Positions 22,118 through 31,237 of a stretch of DNA of 64,000 nucleotides are shown here, piece by piece. The stretch is from Gammaproteobacteria bacterium (lineage in GTDB: Bacteria > Pseudomonadota > Gammaproteobacteria > JASBUN01): positions 175,810-239,809 of the forward strand of contig JASBUN010000046.1 of assembly GCA_030147845.1 (NCBI GenBank). Reading direction: 5' to 3'. Numbering within the stretch: position 1 is the stretch's first letter; the number at the start of each line of letters is the position of its first letter. Under the pieces are notes generated by a model. That model did not search any database. It was not told the DNA's origin and saw only the letters and a list, made by a program, of their open reading frames with translations. A program made the translations under genes and the position numbers.

Positions 22118-22365
22118 TTCACATTACGCCCCGCCACAGAATCGCCAACGTGCGGTCATCGCATCGAAGAGCGGCCGCGCGAGCCCGCGGCGGCCAATAT
22201 CCACCTCGATATTTATACTGAAAATACCCTACCACATTGGAAATGGAAACGTTACGGAATTGGCGCTAAAGCCGCCACATTCAGCCAAACTTAGTACCTC
22301 TTTATGGGTACTCACAGAACATATGGATACTCTCGACCGGCATAGATGAAGCGAAAACGATACGA

Positions 22366-23469
22366 CTATTGCGTCCGTTTCTTTTTATCGGGATCTACCA
22401 CCGGCAACGCGTGCGTGACCGCGCTACATTTGATCGTCGGTCCACGGACCTCGACTTTGATGCCGGGACGCGCCAACGAAGGCTGCAATTGCACCATGGC
22501 AAAGGATTTTTTCAACAACGGCGAATACATCGGCGCGGTGACCCGACCGACCTTTTTTCCGTCCACAAAAATATCGGCGTCGGCATCGACCGCCGTCTGG
22601 CAGTCGGCGATCAAACCAAAGGTCTTTATCTTCTCCTTGCCGCGCGCCGCGTGCAACGCCTCCTTACCGCGGAAGTCGGCCACTTTATTTTTTGAGACGG
22701 TAAAGCCAAGACCCATCTCCCACGGCGTATTCTCTTCCGTCATATCGTAGGGATAAAAAAGCAATGCGGCTTCGACTCGAATCATATCGATACAATTGAA
22801 CGAACAGGGAATTATTCCCATAGAATTGCCCTTGTCGAGAATATTGTCCCAAAGCTCGCCAATGACATCGGCTTTGGCGAAAATCTCATAGCCTCGCTCG
22901 CCCGAATAACCGGTACGAGAAATTAAACAGTCAATGTCAAACAGCGTAGTCGGCGCGTGATGAAAATATTTCAGCTCCGCCAATGCCAATGGCGTGAACT
23001 GATCAAGAAACTTCAACGCCTTTGGGCCTTGTAACGAAATATCATGCAAGTCATCATCGAAATAGATTGAAACATCCTTCCCCTTAGCCGATTTTTGCAA
23101 CTGTTCCATACCGTGGCCCGCTGCGTGCACCATCAACCAATCGTTCGGGCCTATATGGAACATGATGCAGTCGTCAGTAATTCCCGCTTCGTCGGTCAGA
23201 ATCAGGGCGTAAACCGAACGTCCAGGATATACCTTGGTGAGATCTCGTGTGCAGACATGGTCCAGCACACTCCGTGCGTCAGGACCACACACATGGATTT
23301 TCTTCAGCCCCGATACATCGAACAAACCTGCTGCGGTCCGCACTGCCTCATACTCTTCATTGATGTTGCGGCCGTACTCCCAGGGCACGCCCATGCCATT
23401 CCAGTCGCTCAACTCGGAGCCGAGCGCCTGGTGGCGTGAAGCGAGTGCCGATTGTCGTGGACTTGTCAT
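22366..23469 (-). CDS. Stand-alone GcvT-like aminomethyltransferase family protein
   Basis: The ~367-residue protein is a complete GcvT fold: N-terminal DVSGLKKIHVCGPDA, the folate-site region SRTGYSGERGYEIF, and a C-terminal barrel (GRVTAPMYSPLLKKSFAMVQ). It is not fused to a dehydrogenase and no gcvH/gcvP is near, so it is not an ordinary glycine-cleavage gene. Relatives include DMSP demethylase DmdA, the THF domains of sarcosine/dimethylglycine dehydrogenases and TMAO demethylase. In this setting it could move a methyl or formaldehyde-level carbon to THF; the substrate is unknown. The start at MTSPRQ is preferred to an ATG 36 bases upstream. The APC permease gene is divergent, 960 bases away. 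Confidence 0.8.
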   Translation of the reverse strand: MTSPRQSALASRHQALGSELSDWNGMGVPWEYGRNINEEYEAVRTAAGLFDVSGLKKIHVCGPDARSVLDHVCTRDLTKVYPGRSVYALILTDEAGITDDCIMFHIGPNDWLMVHAAGHGMEQLQKSAKGKDVSIYFDDDLHDISLQGPKALKFLDQFTPLALAELKYFHHAPTTLFDIDCLISRTGYSGERGYEIFAKADVIGELWDNILDKGNSMGIIPCSFNCIDMIRVEAALLFYPYDMTEENTPWEMGLGFTVSKNKVADFRGKEALHAARGKEKIKTFGLIADCQTAVDADADIFVDGKKVGRVTAPMYSPLLKKSFAMVQLQPSLARPGIKVEVRGPTIKCSAVTHALPVVDPDKKKRTQ

Positions 23470-24429
23470 TGCGTGTCTCCTGCCGTTGCTATTCGTATAT
23501 CTCAACTATCGGCCGCCGGATGGCACGTGCGCCACCGATAGACTTTCGTCGATTGTCACGTCTCGTCATCGTGTCAGACACGAGCCAAATGGTACTTTCC
23601 GACCGGGCCGCCCGCTGTGCTTGACAGCGCATGCCGTCGGATCGGATTTCCCGCCCGGCGCGAAATTAGGCAAGCAGGTGCGCTCGTGAATATATACGAC
23701 GACGCAACGATGATTGCTTCGACCAACACACGAAGCAATTGCACGTTCGACTTACCCCGGAATAGGTATTTCGGATTTCTTGTTACTAACGCAACGAAAT
23801 CGACCTGCCGAAACCAGTTACTTATACCACCGAGGTATTACTCCGCAGGTGCCATTGATCACCTTTGCAGTGTGGCGAATCATCAACGGGCTTTATCAGC
23901 GAACAGGCGACGCCAAGCCGGCGCGACGGATTACTCCACCCGAGTGCGGAGCCCCATCAATGATGCATCTAATAGTTCAAATTCTGCGGGCGAAGTTGGG
24001 CGGTGGCACCCCCGACAACACGTCGGCGAGGAGACGGCTGGAAGGCAGCAGCTTCGAACGATACATGAGGATTCATAACGGTTCGACAACCGAGCGGCGG
24101 AAACGGGCACAGCTTACGGGTGCCGGAAACCGTGCGCCGAGCGCACAACCCCCAACTCGACAATGCAATCGTTGCCGCTGCCGGCGATTTCGATTCGATC
24201 CACTGCAGTCGGCGCCGATTTTAGCAAACTCCCGCTTTACGGTTGGTCGCGGAGTGTATCACCCGTTGCGTCAAATAATTCACCCAGGCGCATGCGGAAT
24301 AAACGGTCATACCGACGCACGTGCCTGTATAAGCATAAGGATTTGGCGGTCTGTATAAGGTTGGAGTTGCAACGTCAAACGACAGTCGGTGCGTTCAATA
24401 ATTAGTGAAAAAACTGAGGAGACACACCC
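23470..24429. other. Long intergenic region with the first copy of a duplicated element
   Basis: No convincing gene is seen between the divergent GcvT-like and APC permease genes. Two blocks, 23745-23769 and 23824-23893, recur in diverged form at 26128-26152 and 26215-26284 ahead of the ABC operon. Block two contains the small hairpin ATACC-ACCGA-GGTAT. A ribosome site (GAGGAG) precedes the permease ATG. Confidence 0.5.
23745..23893. repeat. Copy A of a duplicated upstream element
   Basis: Block one (25 bases) matches the sequence at 26128 in 21 positions, and block two (70 bases) matches that at 26215 in about 54 by ungapped hand alignment; the ~55 bases between them are not alike. Shared cores are ATACCACCGAGG and CGAATCATCAA. 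Function unknown: a shared operator, a 5' leader or an old duplication are all possible. Confidence 0.5.
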
Positions 24430-25917
24430 ATGGCACAATCTGCTTCTTCAACCGACGGCGCACAGCAGCTCTACAAAGGCATCCGCTGGTACGACGGCTT
24501 TGTCGTGGCACTAGCCAATCCCGGCTTTTTGATCGGCGCACTCGGCTATTCAATAGGTGCCCTGGGTGCATGGGGCGCGGTAATCCTCTGGTCGATATCC
24601 ATGATCATCGGTGTAGGTCAGAACTGGATTTACGCCGAAATGGCCGCCATGTTTCCCGACAAGCCTGGCGGCATCACCATGTACGCACACGAAGCCTGGC
24701 GAAAGTATTTCTCGCCGGTCGGGGTCGTCGCAGCTTTTGGCTACTGGTTCGCCTGGTCGACAGTTCTATCCATCTTCGGGCTCGTAGTCGGCGCGCTCAT
24801 TCAGCAGCAGTTTTTTCCGCACGTAACCTGGCACTTCTTTGACGGCGTTATTAATGTCGGACTGCCACAGTTGATCGCCGCCGGGCTAATCATACTGGTT
24901 TGGGCATTCAATATATTCGGCATTCGACCGGCGCTATGGCTCGGTTATATAACCGGCGCCTTGCTGATGATTCCGCTGTTCGTGTTCATCGTCGGGCCAT
25001 TCGTTACCGGCACTTGGCACGCCAGTAATTTACACTTTGGCTACGGCGGGACCGATATTACCTTAAAGGTCGCATTGGTCTGGCTCTACATCATGGGCTG
25101 GTCGTCGTATGGGATCGAAGCTTGCGCAACTTTCGCGCCCGAATATCGTTATACCGTAAAAGACACCACTATGGCGTTAAAGACCTCCGCCTGGTTCTCG
25201 TTGTTTGTGTATATCATGCTCCCATTTGGCATCGGCGGCTTACACGGAACCGAAGCGGCGGCACTTAAGGATCCGGTCTCATTCTACGTTACGTCTTTCA
25301 CCCAACTGGTTGGCCCGGGTTGGTCAAGCCTCATGGTGATTTTCTTATGTGGAAGTCTTATTTTGTCCATGAACTCGGCGACGGCCGATGGATCGCGTGC
25401 GCTCTACGGCCTGGCACGCGATGATATGACCATCAAACAAATTCACTTCCTTAGCAAATTCCAAGTGCCAAGCCGAGCCATGACGATCGATGCCGTAGTC
25501 AATCTTTTTCTAGTGTTCTTCATGGGTAATACGCTGGCAATACTGGTGGCTGGAAATCTCGGCTACCTTTTTGCCCACTTTTTCGCGCTCACCGGCTTCA
25601 TTTTGCTGCGAAAAGATCGGCCAAATTGGCCCCGTCCGGTACGCTTGACGGCAAAATGGATAATGGTAGCGGGCGTACTTGCGTCATTAAACTTTCTCTT
25701 TATCGCGCTAGGCGCCTCTAATCCCGGCATCACCGGCTACGGCAACTTCCGCGACCTGATCGTCGGTATAGGGGTTCTGTTAATTTCAATCGTGCTGTTC
25801 GCCTACAGGCGTCTGGCGCAGGACAAAGTTCGTATAACGCTGAGCGAAGCAGTGCCGGCGCTGCCCAACGAGGAACAACTGCGCCTGATCTCGGCTGAAA
25901 CCGAGCAATATCGGTGA
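24430..25917 (+). CDS. APC family amino acid/amine permease
   Basis: The 495-residue protein has about 12 hydrophobic segments and begins with the APC core: WYDGFVVALANPGFLIGALG in helix 1, then a conserved helix 2-3 region (YAEMAAMFPDKPGGITMYAH). It is an inner-membrane secondary transporter for an amino acid or amine. Its start is set by AGGAG eight bases before the ATG. It is divergent from the GcvT-like gene and followed after 487 bases by an ABC importer operon. A methylated amine or its glutamyl derivative is a reasonable guess, unproven. Confidence 0.85.
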   Translation: MAQSASSTDGAQQLYKGIRWYDGFVVALANPGFLIGALGYSIGALGAWGAVILWSISMIIGVGQNWIYAEMAAMFPDKPGGITMYAHEAWRKYFSPVGVVAAFGYWFAWSTVLSIFGLVVGALIQQQFFPHVTWHFFDGVINVGLPQLIAAGLIILVWAFNIFGIRPALWLGYITGALLMIPLFVFIVGPFVTGTWHASNLHFGYGGTDITLKVALVWLYIMGWSSYGIEACATFAPEYRYTVKDTTMALKTSAWFSLFVYIMLPFGIGGLHGTEAAALKDPVSFYVTSFTQLVGPGWSSLMVIFLCGSLILSMNSATADGSRALYGLARDDMTIKQIHFLSKFQVPSRAMTIDAVVNLFLVFFMGNTLAILVAGNLGYLFAHFFALTGFILLRKDRPNWPRPVRLTAKWIMVAGVLASLNFLFIALGASNPGITGYGNFRDLIVGIGVLLISIVLFAYRRLAQDKVRITLSEAVPALPNEEQLRLISAETEQYR

Positions 25918-26404
25918 TACTCAGATAACTCGCATCGCGTCGCTTTCATAAAAACCCGACACATGGATGTGCCGGGCCGCGCAGGCGAAAACTCTCGCGC
26001 TTATCATATAGCGACCCTCAATACAGCGGGCCAAAATTCGCGTACGCCCGAGCAATGCCATTTTTTAATCAAATGACAACGGTGGCATCGCCGTACTTGT
26101 GGCCGGTGACGTGCCAGGCGACGGCATGTTCGATCTACCCCGCAATGGGTATCCGCCGATGCGCGCAAAATATTCGAAAGCCCGCGTTATCAATGCGATC
26201 GCCCGATTCTACCCATACCACCGAGGGAATACCCCGCACGTGTCATTGACCCGACTTACCGTGTAACGAATCATCAAGTGGCTTCCGCGCAAAATTCGAA
26301 TATCCAACAAATGGCTGCGTAATCGGTCCGCGTGAATCCGTTGCGGACAATTTGAGCAGCACAGCCTCGCGGATCTCACATGAGCTAGTGGAGGAGAACT
26401 TTAC
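25918..26404. other. Intergenic region ahead of the ABC importer
   Basis: No gene seen. It holds copy B of the duplicated element (26128-26284) and, next to the substrate-binding protein ATG, the ribosome site GGAGGAG. Confidence 0.4.
26128..26284. repeat. Copy B of a duplicated upstream element
   Basis: Diverged copy of the blocks at 23745-23893. It ends 120 bases before the substrate-binding protein gene, closer than copy A lies to the permease (536 bases). In this copy block one can form ACCC-CGCAAT-GGGT, while the block two hairpin is not preserved. Confidence 0.5.
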
Positions 26405-27685
26405 ATGGGAATTACCAGACGAGATATCTTGAAGGCCGCTGCGACGGGCGCAGTGCTCAGCGGAGTCGGGCTTCCAAAATGGGCCTTGGGCGCAAAACGA
26501 AAAACGCTCAAGATCGGATTGTGTGCACCACTAACCGGAGAAGTTTCGGCGTGGGGTCTTCCTGGCCTGTATGGCTGCGAACTCTGGGCCGACAACGTCA
26601 ATGCAGCCGGAGGCGTAAAACTGGGCGGCAAGCATTACGACATTGAAATTGTATCGTATGACAACGAATACCTTCCTGACAAAGCCTTGCAGGGATACAA
26701 AAAGTTGGTCGCCGAAGAAGGTGTTAAAATGGTCATGATGCTCGGCGGCGACACATGGCCTGGGGTGCAGCGTTGGGCGAACCACGCAAAAATGCTTACC
26801 ACGACTCTGCTACCGAGTGATCTGTCACCCGATACTCCCTACCTTCTCGCGCCGTGCGAAGTTCATCCGATTTACAATGTAACCGGCGTCGATTGGCTTT
26901 CGAGAAAATTCCCGCAAGCCAAAACGGTCGCCATGTGCGCCCAGAACGACTCCCTTGGCATACCTTCGGTGGCCACCTATGAGGCCGCATTTGAAGTCGC
27001 CAAAATCAAGATGGTTGATCTTAATATTTTCGACCCGACTACGACTGACTTCGCTCCGATTGTGACGTCACTGCTGGCCAAAAAGCCTGATGTCCTTTGC
27101 CTCGATACTGCTTATGCAGACTTCGTCAACCTGATTTCCGTGCAAGCCAAAAATCAGGGATATAAAGGAAAAATTATCTCCTGCACTTGTGACAACTATC
27201 CGGCAATAATTTCCAAAACGAGCAAGCAATTCATGGACGGCTTTATTTTTCAATTCCCCGACTTCGATGATCCAAAACTAAACCAAAAATTCATCAATTT
27301 TCACAACCCGAACAAGTTTTACAAGGACTATATCGAACGCCGCCCAGGTACATGGACAGCCGTATCGTGGGAATATCCATCGATCCTCGACCTATGGAAA
27401 TACGGCGCCGAAATCGCCGATAGCCCGGAACCGATGTCTGTACTCAAAGCGCTCAAGAGCAAGCCAACTGCTCCCCATGCCTTCGGCACTGCTGAATGGT
27501 GGGGCAAAGATTTGTGGGGTGTGGACAACGCCCTGGTCGGTAATTGGCCGGTAGTCGCAATCAACGCCGAAGGTAAAGCTCGGATACAAGAATTTGGCAG
27601 CATTCCGAAATGGTGGGACAAGCATAGCAAAGTGTTGATCAAGCATATGCGGGCCCGCAAACAAATGTGGGATCAGCGTGCTTGA
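26405..27685 (+). CDS. Branched-chain amino acid/amide-type ABC substrate-binding protein, Tat signal
   Basis: The 426-residue protein starts with a twin-arginine signal (TRRDILKAAATGAVLSG), so it is probably exported folded. The mature part begins LKIGLCAPLTGEVSAWG and contains GGVKLGGKHYDIEIVSYDNE, the periplasmic-binding type I fold of the LivK/UrtA/AmiC group. It delivers its ligand to the permeases encoded downstream. The ligand is unknown; amides, urea, amino acids or methylated compounds all fit the family. A perfect 13-bp hairpin follows the stop. Confidence 0.9.
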   Translation: MGITRRDILKAAATGAVLSGVGLPKWALGAKRKTLKIGLCAPLTGEVSAWGLPGLYGCELWADNVNAAGGVKLGGKHYDIEIVSYDNEYLPDKALQGYKKLVAEEGVKMVMMLGGDTWPGVQRWANHAKMLTTTLLPSDLSPDTPYLLAPCEVHPIYNVTGVDWLSRKFPQAKTVAMCAQNDSLGIPSVATYEAAFEVAKIKMVDLNIFDPTTTDFAPIVTSLLAKKPDVLCLDTAYADFVNLISVQAKNQGYKGKIISCTCDNYPAIISKTSKQFMDGFIFQFPDFDDPKLNQKFINFHNPNKFYKDYIERRPGTWTAVSWEYPSILDLWKYGAEIADSPEPMSVLKALKSKPTAPHAFGTAEWWGKDLWGVDNALVGNWPVVAINAEGKARIQEFGSIPKWWDKHSKVLIKHMRARKQMWDQRA

Positions 27686-27699
27686 GGGAAACGTTGTAG

Positions 27700-27730
27700 C
27701 GGTACAGTGCACGTCCAGTGCACTGTACCG
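27700..27730 (+). promoter_or_regulatory. Intercistronic hairpin after the substrate-binding protein gene
   Basis: A perfect 13-bp inverted repeat, CGGTACAGTGCAC / GTGCACTGTACCG, encloses the five bases GTCCA and begins 14 bases after the stop codon. There is no T-run. Such hairpins often protect the 3' end of the binding-protein message and reduce read-through, giving an excess of binding protein over permease. Confidence 0.7.
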
Positions 27731-27785
27731 CCCGTTCGCACTCTATCTGCTATTTGTTCATCTACTGCGTCATAAGGAGACGTCC

Positions 27786-28655
27786 GTGGATCTCATACTC
27801 CAGACCGCAGTCAATTCCATGGTGGCTAGCAGCTTCTTCGCCTTGATGGCAGTCGGCTTGGTTTTGATATTCGGCGTCATGGGCATCGTTAATTTTGCCC
27901 ACGGCGAGCTCTACATGGTGGGCGCCTATAGCGTCTGGTTTCTCTATTCCGCGAATGGCTGGCCGTTTTGGTTGGCCGTCATCGGCGCGTTCGTGATCGT
28001 CACCTTGATCGGCCTATTGATGGAACGGACGCTGTTTCGCCCCATGCGCGGCAACCCCCTCGGCGGCTTAATTAACTCCATCGGCGTACTGTTCATTTTG
28101 CAAGTCCTAGCGGTTCAGCTCGGCGGCGTAGGATTAATGAAGACGGTCATTCCGCCGTTCCCGGGCTCCACCACCATCCTCAACGGCGTGAGCATATCCG
28201 ATCAACGAATCGCAGCGTTGATCGTGGCCATCGGCTTGCTGGTGGCGATGTGGCTGTTCTTAACGCGAACCCGCCTGGGTTGGGCTTTACGGGCGGTATC
28301 CCAAGACAGCGAAGCGGCGGCACTGCAAGGGATCAACATCAATCGCATCTCGATGCTCGCCATGGGCCTCGGCGCCGGCACCGCCGGTCTTGCCGGCGCA
28401 CTGATTTCACCAATGACGCGGGTCGAACCGTATATGGGACATGGAGTAATTATAACCGCTTTCATTGTCACCATCGTCGGCGGCATCGGCAGCCTATCCG
28501 GGGCGGTCCTGGTCGCGGTCCTGTATGGCTTTTTTTATACATTCGTCACCACCTACGTTAGCGGCACGGTCGCCATGATGCTGGGCTTGCTCATCATGCT
28601 GTTCGTCCTGATCGTCAAACCCAACGGCCTCATCGGCGTACGTGCCAGCGAGTAA
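27786..28655 (+). CDS. livH: ABC transporter permease, LivH type
   Basis: The ~289-residue integral membrane protein from a GTG start has LivH features: FFALMAVGLVLIFGVMGIVNFAHGE near the N-terminus (the NFAHG motif is typical) and the ATPase-contact region GLAGALISPMTRVEPYMG. It forms half of the inner-membrane channel with LivM. GGAG precedes the GTG. The upstream in-frame ATG at 27678 overlaps the binding-protein stop and the hairpin, so it is not used. Confidence 0.9.
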   Translation: MDLILQTAVNSMVASSFFALMAVGLVLIFGVMGIVNFAHGELYMVGAYSVWFLYSANGWPFWLAVIGAFVIVTLIGLLMERTLFRPMRGNPLGGLINSIGVLFILQVLAVQLGGVGLMKTVIPPFPGSTTILNGVSISDQRIAALIVAIGLLVAMWLFLTRTRLGWALRAVSQDSEAAALQGININRISMLAMGLGAGTAGLAGALISPMTRVEPYMGHGVIITAFIVTIVGGIGSLSGAVLVAVLYGFFYTFVTTYVSGTVAMMLGLLIMLFVLIVKPNGLIGVRASE

Positions 28656-28660
28656 TCAAT

Positions 28661-29701
28661 ATGCCATTTCGGAAAATTATCTCTATCGGCGTGATCTACG
28701 CGGCATTATTAGCACTGCCGTTTGCCCTCAAATTACATCAACAAGACTTTATGATCATTTTGGTCATCAATGTCCTCATCGTCGTCAGTTACCGACTCAT
28801 GACGCTAACCGGCGAGTTTTCCCTGATTCATGTCGTCCTGATGGGTGCGGGGGCCTATACCAGCTCACTTTTGGCTAAGACGATCGGTTTAAGTTTTTGG
28901 TTGAGTATGCCGCTGGGTGGTGTGGTAGCGGCCTTACTCGCGCTACTTCTCAGCTTTCCGCTATTTCGCATGAAAGGCTTCTACTTCCTGATTGGCTCTT
29001 TCGCGGTTGGTGAGGCAATTCGGCTGAGTTGGAGCTATTTCGACTTCTTCGGCGGTCCCAAAGGCGTCAAGTTGATCCCCTCACCGCATCTATACATACC
29101 GGGGCTCGGTATGCAGGACATTTGGCAGCCGATACCGTACTACTACCTGGTGCTGACCATCGTCTCGCTCGGTTTACTCGTACTATATCGGCTTGAACAC
29201 TCGCGCATCGGACTCACCATGAATGCCATACACTGGCGCGACGCTTTGGCCGAGTCCGTTGGCGTCGACACGTGGCGCTACCGCACCATGGCATTCGTAA
29301 TTGCGTCTTTCTTCGCCGGCATCGGCGGCGCTTTGCTTGCTCATTACATCGGTACCATCAATCCGGTCATGTTCGACGTTACGACCATGGTTTATGTCCT
29401 GATCTGGGTGATCGTCGGCGGCACCAATACGTTCTACGGCCCCATCATCGGCGTCGTACTGCTCTCGATATTGAATGAGATGTTTCGAGAGGCGGAGCAG
29501 CTTCGTCCGCTCGTCTATGGGATATTGTTGCTTGCCGTGATGCGCTTTTTGCCAAACGGCCTCGACAGTCTACCGGGGAAAATCCGTGATTACCGGCGAC
29601 GCAAACTTGACAGCGATTCGGTTGACGCCGCCGGCAACGCACCATCACAAGCTGCGTCCGGCTCCGGCCAACCGTCCACAAACACGATCGGCCCCAACTA
29701 G
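28661..29701 (+). CDS. livM: ABC transporter permease, LivM type
   Basis: The 346-residue membrane protein begins 5 bases after livH. It contains LTGEFSLIHVVLMGAGAYTSSLLAK, the LivM counterpart of the family's G-x-x-S-L-x-H-x-x-x-x-G-x-x-A pattern, and a coupling segment ALAESVGVDTWRYRTMAFVIASF. The C-terminal ~30 residues are polar and rich in Ser/Ala (cytoplasmic tail). Partner of LivH. Confidence 0.9.
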   Translation: MPFRKIISIGVIYAALLALPFALKLHQQDFMIILVINVLIVVSYRLMTLTGEFSLIHVVLMGAGAYTSSLLAKTIGLSFWLSMPLGGVVAALLALLLSFPLFRMKGFYFLIGSFAVGEAIRLSWSYFDFFGGPKGVKLIPSPHLYIPGLGMQDIWQPIPYYYLVLTIVSLGLLVLYRLEHSRIGLTMNAIHWRDALAESVGVDTWRYRTMAFVIASFFAGIGGALLAHYIGTINPVMFDVTTMVYVLIWVIVGGTNTFYGPIIGVVLLSILNEMFREAEQLRPLVYGILLLAVMRFLPNGLDSLPGKIRDYRRRKLDSDSVDAAGNAPSQAASGSGQPSTNTIGPN

Positions 29702-29710
29702 GAAACAGTA

Positions 29711-30463
29711 ATGGCGTTGCTAGAAATAAAAAACGTAACCAAGAATTTCGGCGGATTGACCGCGCTTAACGATGTCAGTTTCCAGGTGGAAAAAGGCGAG
29801 ATACGCGGGCTTATCGGCCCCAATGGTGCCGGCAAGAGCACCTTATTCAAGAATATTGCCGGATTCTATAAGCCGACCCGCGGGCGGATATTACACCAAG
29901 GAAGGGATATATCGCATAAAAAGCCCAGCCACATCGCTGAACTCGGCGTCGTACGAACGTTTCAAGAGACTACGCTGTTCCAGGAAATGACCGTGTTCGA
30001 GAATGTGTTGGTCGGCTGTCATCTCAGTGCCCGATCGAACGTGTTTTCGGCGCTACTGGGTTTGGACCACGGGCGGCAAAAAGAGGCGGAGGATCGCACG
30101 CGCCAAGTGCTGGAATTTATGGGATTGATGGAACGCCAGGATCAACTCGCATTAAACCTTCCATTAGGCTCACAACGCGCGCTTGCGCTGGCAGTCGCGC
30201 TCGCCGCCAGACCCACGCTCTTATTGATGGACGAACCGTTTGCCGGCATGAACGCCGAAGAAACCGGTCACATGATGTCGTTGACTCGCCGAGTGCGCGA
30301 CTCCGGCGTCACCATCGTATTGGTCGAACACGATATGCGTGCCGTCATGGGTCTTTGTGGTTATCTGACTGTACTTAACTTTGGCAGCCTTCTGGCGCAA
30401 GGGACGCCCGACGAAGTGCGTCAAAATCCGCAAGTCATCGAAGCCTATTTGGGATCCTCATAA
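29711..30463 (+). CDS. livG: ABC transporter ATP-binding protein, LivG type
   Basis: The 250-residue ATPase has Walker A GPNGAGKST, the Q-loop FQE, Walker B LLLMDEPF and His in VLVEHDM. The signature loop is LPLGSQRALALAVALA, in which the usual LSGGQ is replaced by LPLGSQ, as in other LivG-like proteins. MDEPFAGMNAEE is typical LivG. It energises import with LivF. Confidence 0.9.
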   Translation: MALLEIKNVTKNFGGLTALNDVSFQVEKGEIRGLIGPNGAGKSTLFKNIAGFYKPTRGRILHQGRDISHKKPSHIAELGVVRTFQETTLFQEMTVFENVLVGCHLSARSNVFSALLGLDHGRQKEAEDRTRQVLEFMGLMERQDQLALNLPLGSQRALALAVALAARPTLLLMDEPFAGMNAEETGHMMSLTRRVRDSGVTIVLVEHDMRAVMGLCGYLTVLNFGSLLAQGTPDEVRQNPQVIEAYLGSS

Positions 30464-30465
30464 TC

Positions 30466-31176
30466 ATGCTGTTAGAAATTCAAGATATACAGGTACACTA
30501 CAACAAGGTTGCCGCCTTAAAAGGAATCAGCCTCAAGGTCGAGGAAGGCGACATGATTACGCTGATTGGTTCCAACGGAGCGGGTAAAAGCACTACGCTG
30601 CGAACGATATCGGGCCTGGTTCACCCCAGCGTGGGCCAAATACGCTTCAAAGGTCAGCGCATTGATCGACTGAGCCCCGACAAGGTGCTAAAGCTCGGAA
30701 TCGCACACGTACCCGAGGGCCGGCGTATCTTCCCAGGACTGACTGCGATCGAGAATCTGCGTCTCGGCGCATTTATCCGCAAAGATAAGCAAGCGGTTGA
30801 GCGCGATTTGGAGCGGGTGCTTGATCACTTCCCGCGTCTTCGGGAACGTGCACATCAGCTTGCTAGCACCATGAGCGGCGGCGAGCAGCAAATGCTGTCG
30901 ATCGGTAGGGCGCTGATGTCTAAACCGAAGTTGCTGCTACTCGATGAGCCGTCACTAGGACTGGCACCCGTTATCGTCAAGCACATCAAGGAAATCATCG
31001 GTGAAGTCAATCGCGAGCACGGCGTCGCCGTCGTGCTGGTCGAGCAGAATGCCGAGTTGGCGCTGGATCTATCCCGCTACGGTTACGTTTTGGAAACTGG
31101 AAGTATCGCGATCGAGGGAGAGGCGAAAGGTCTCATGGGTAACGAACACGTACGCAGGGCCTACCTCGGGCTGTGA
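30466..31176 (+). CDS. livF: ABC transporter ATP-binding protein, LivF type
   Basis: The 236-residue ATPase begins 2 bases after livG. Walker A GSNGAGKST, Q-loop/VPEGRRIFPGLT (a LivF hallmark), signature MSGGEQQML, Walker B LLLLDEPSLGLAP and VLVEQNA complete the set. It is the last conserved transporter gene of the operon. Confidence 0.92.
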   Translation: MLLEIQDIQVHYNKVAALKGISLKVEEGDMITLIGSNGAGKSTTLRTISGLVHPSVGQIRFKGQRIDRLSPDKVLKLGIAHVPEGRRIFPGLTAIENLRLGAFIRKDKQAVERDLERVLDHFPRLRERAHQLASTMSGGEQQMLSIGRALMSKPKLLLLDEPSLGLAPVIVKHIKEIIGEVNREHGVAVVLVEQNAELALDLSRYGYVLETGSIAIEGEAKGLMGNEHVRRAYLGL

Positions 31177-31237
31177 TTTGAGTCAAATAGCGTTGCATCG
31201 GAACGAACAATCGCCAACCCCATCGAGAGATTCCATT

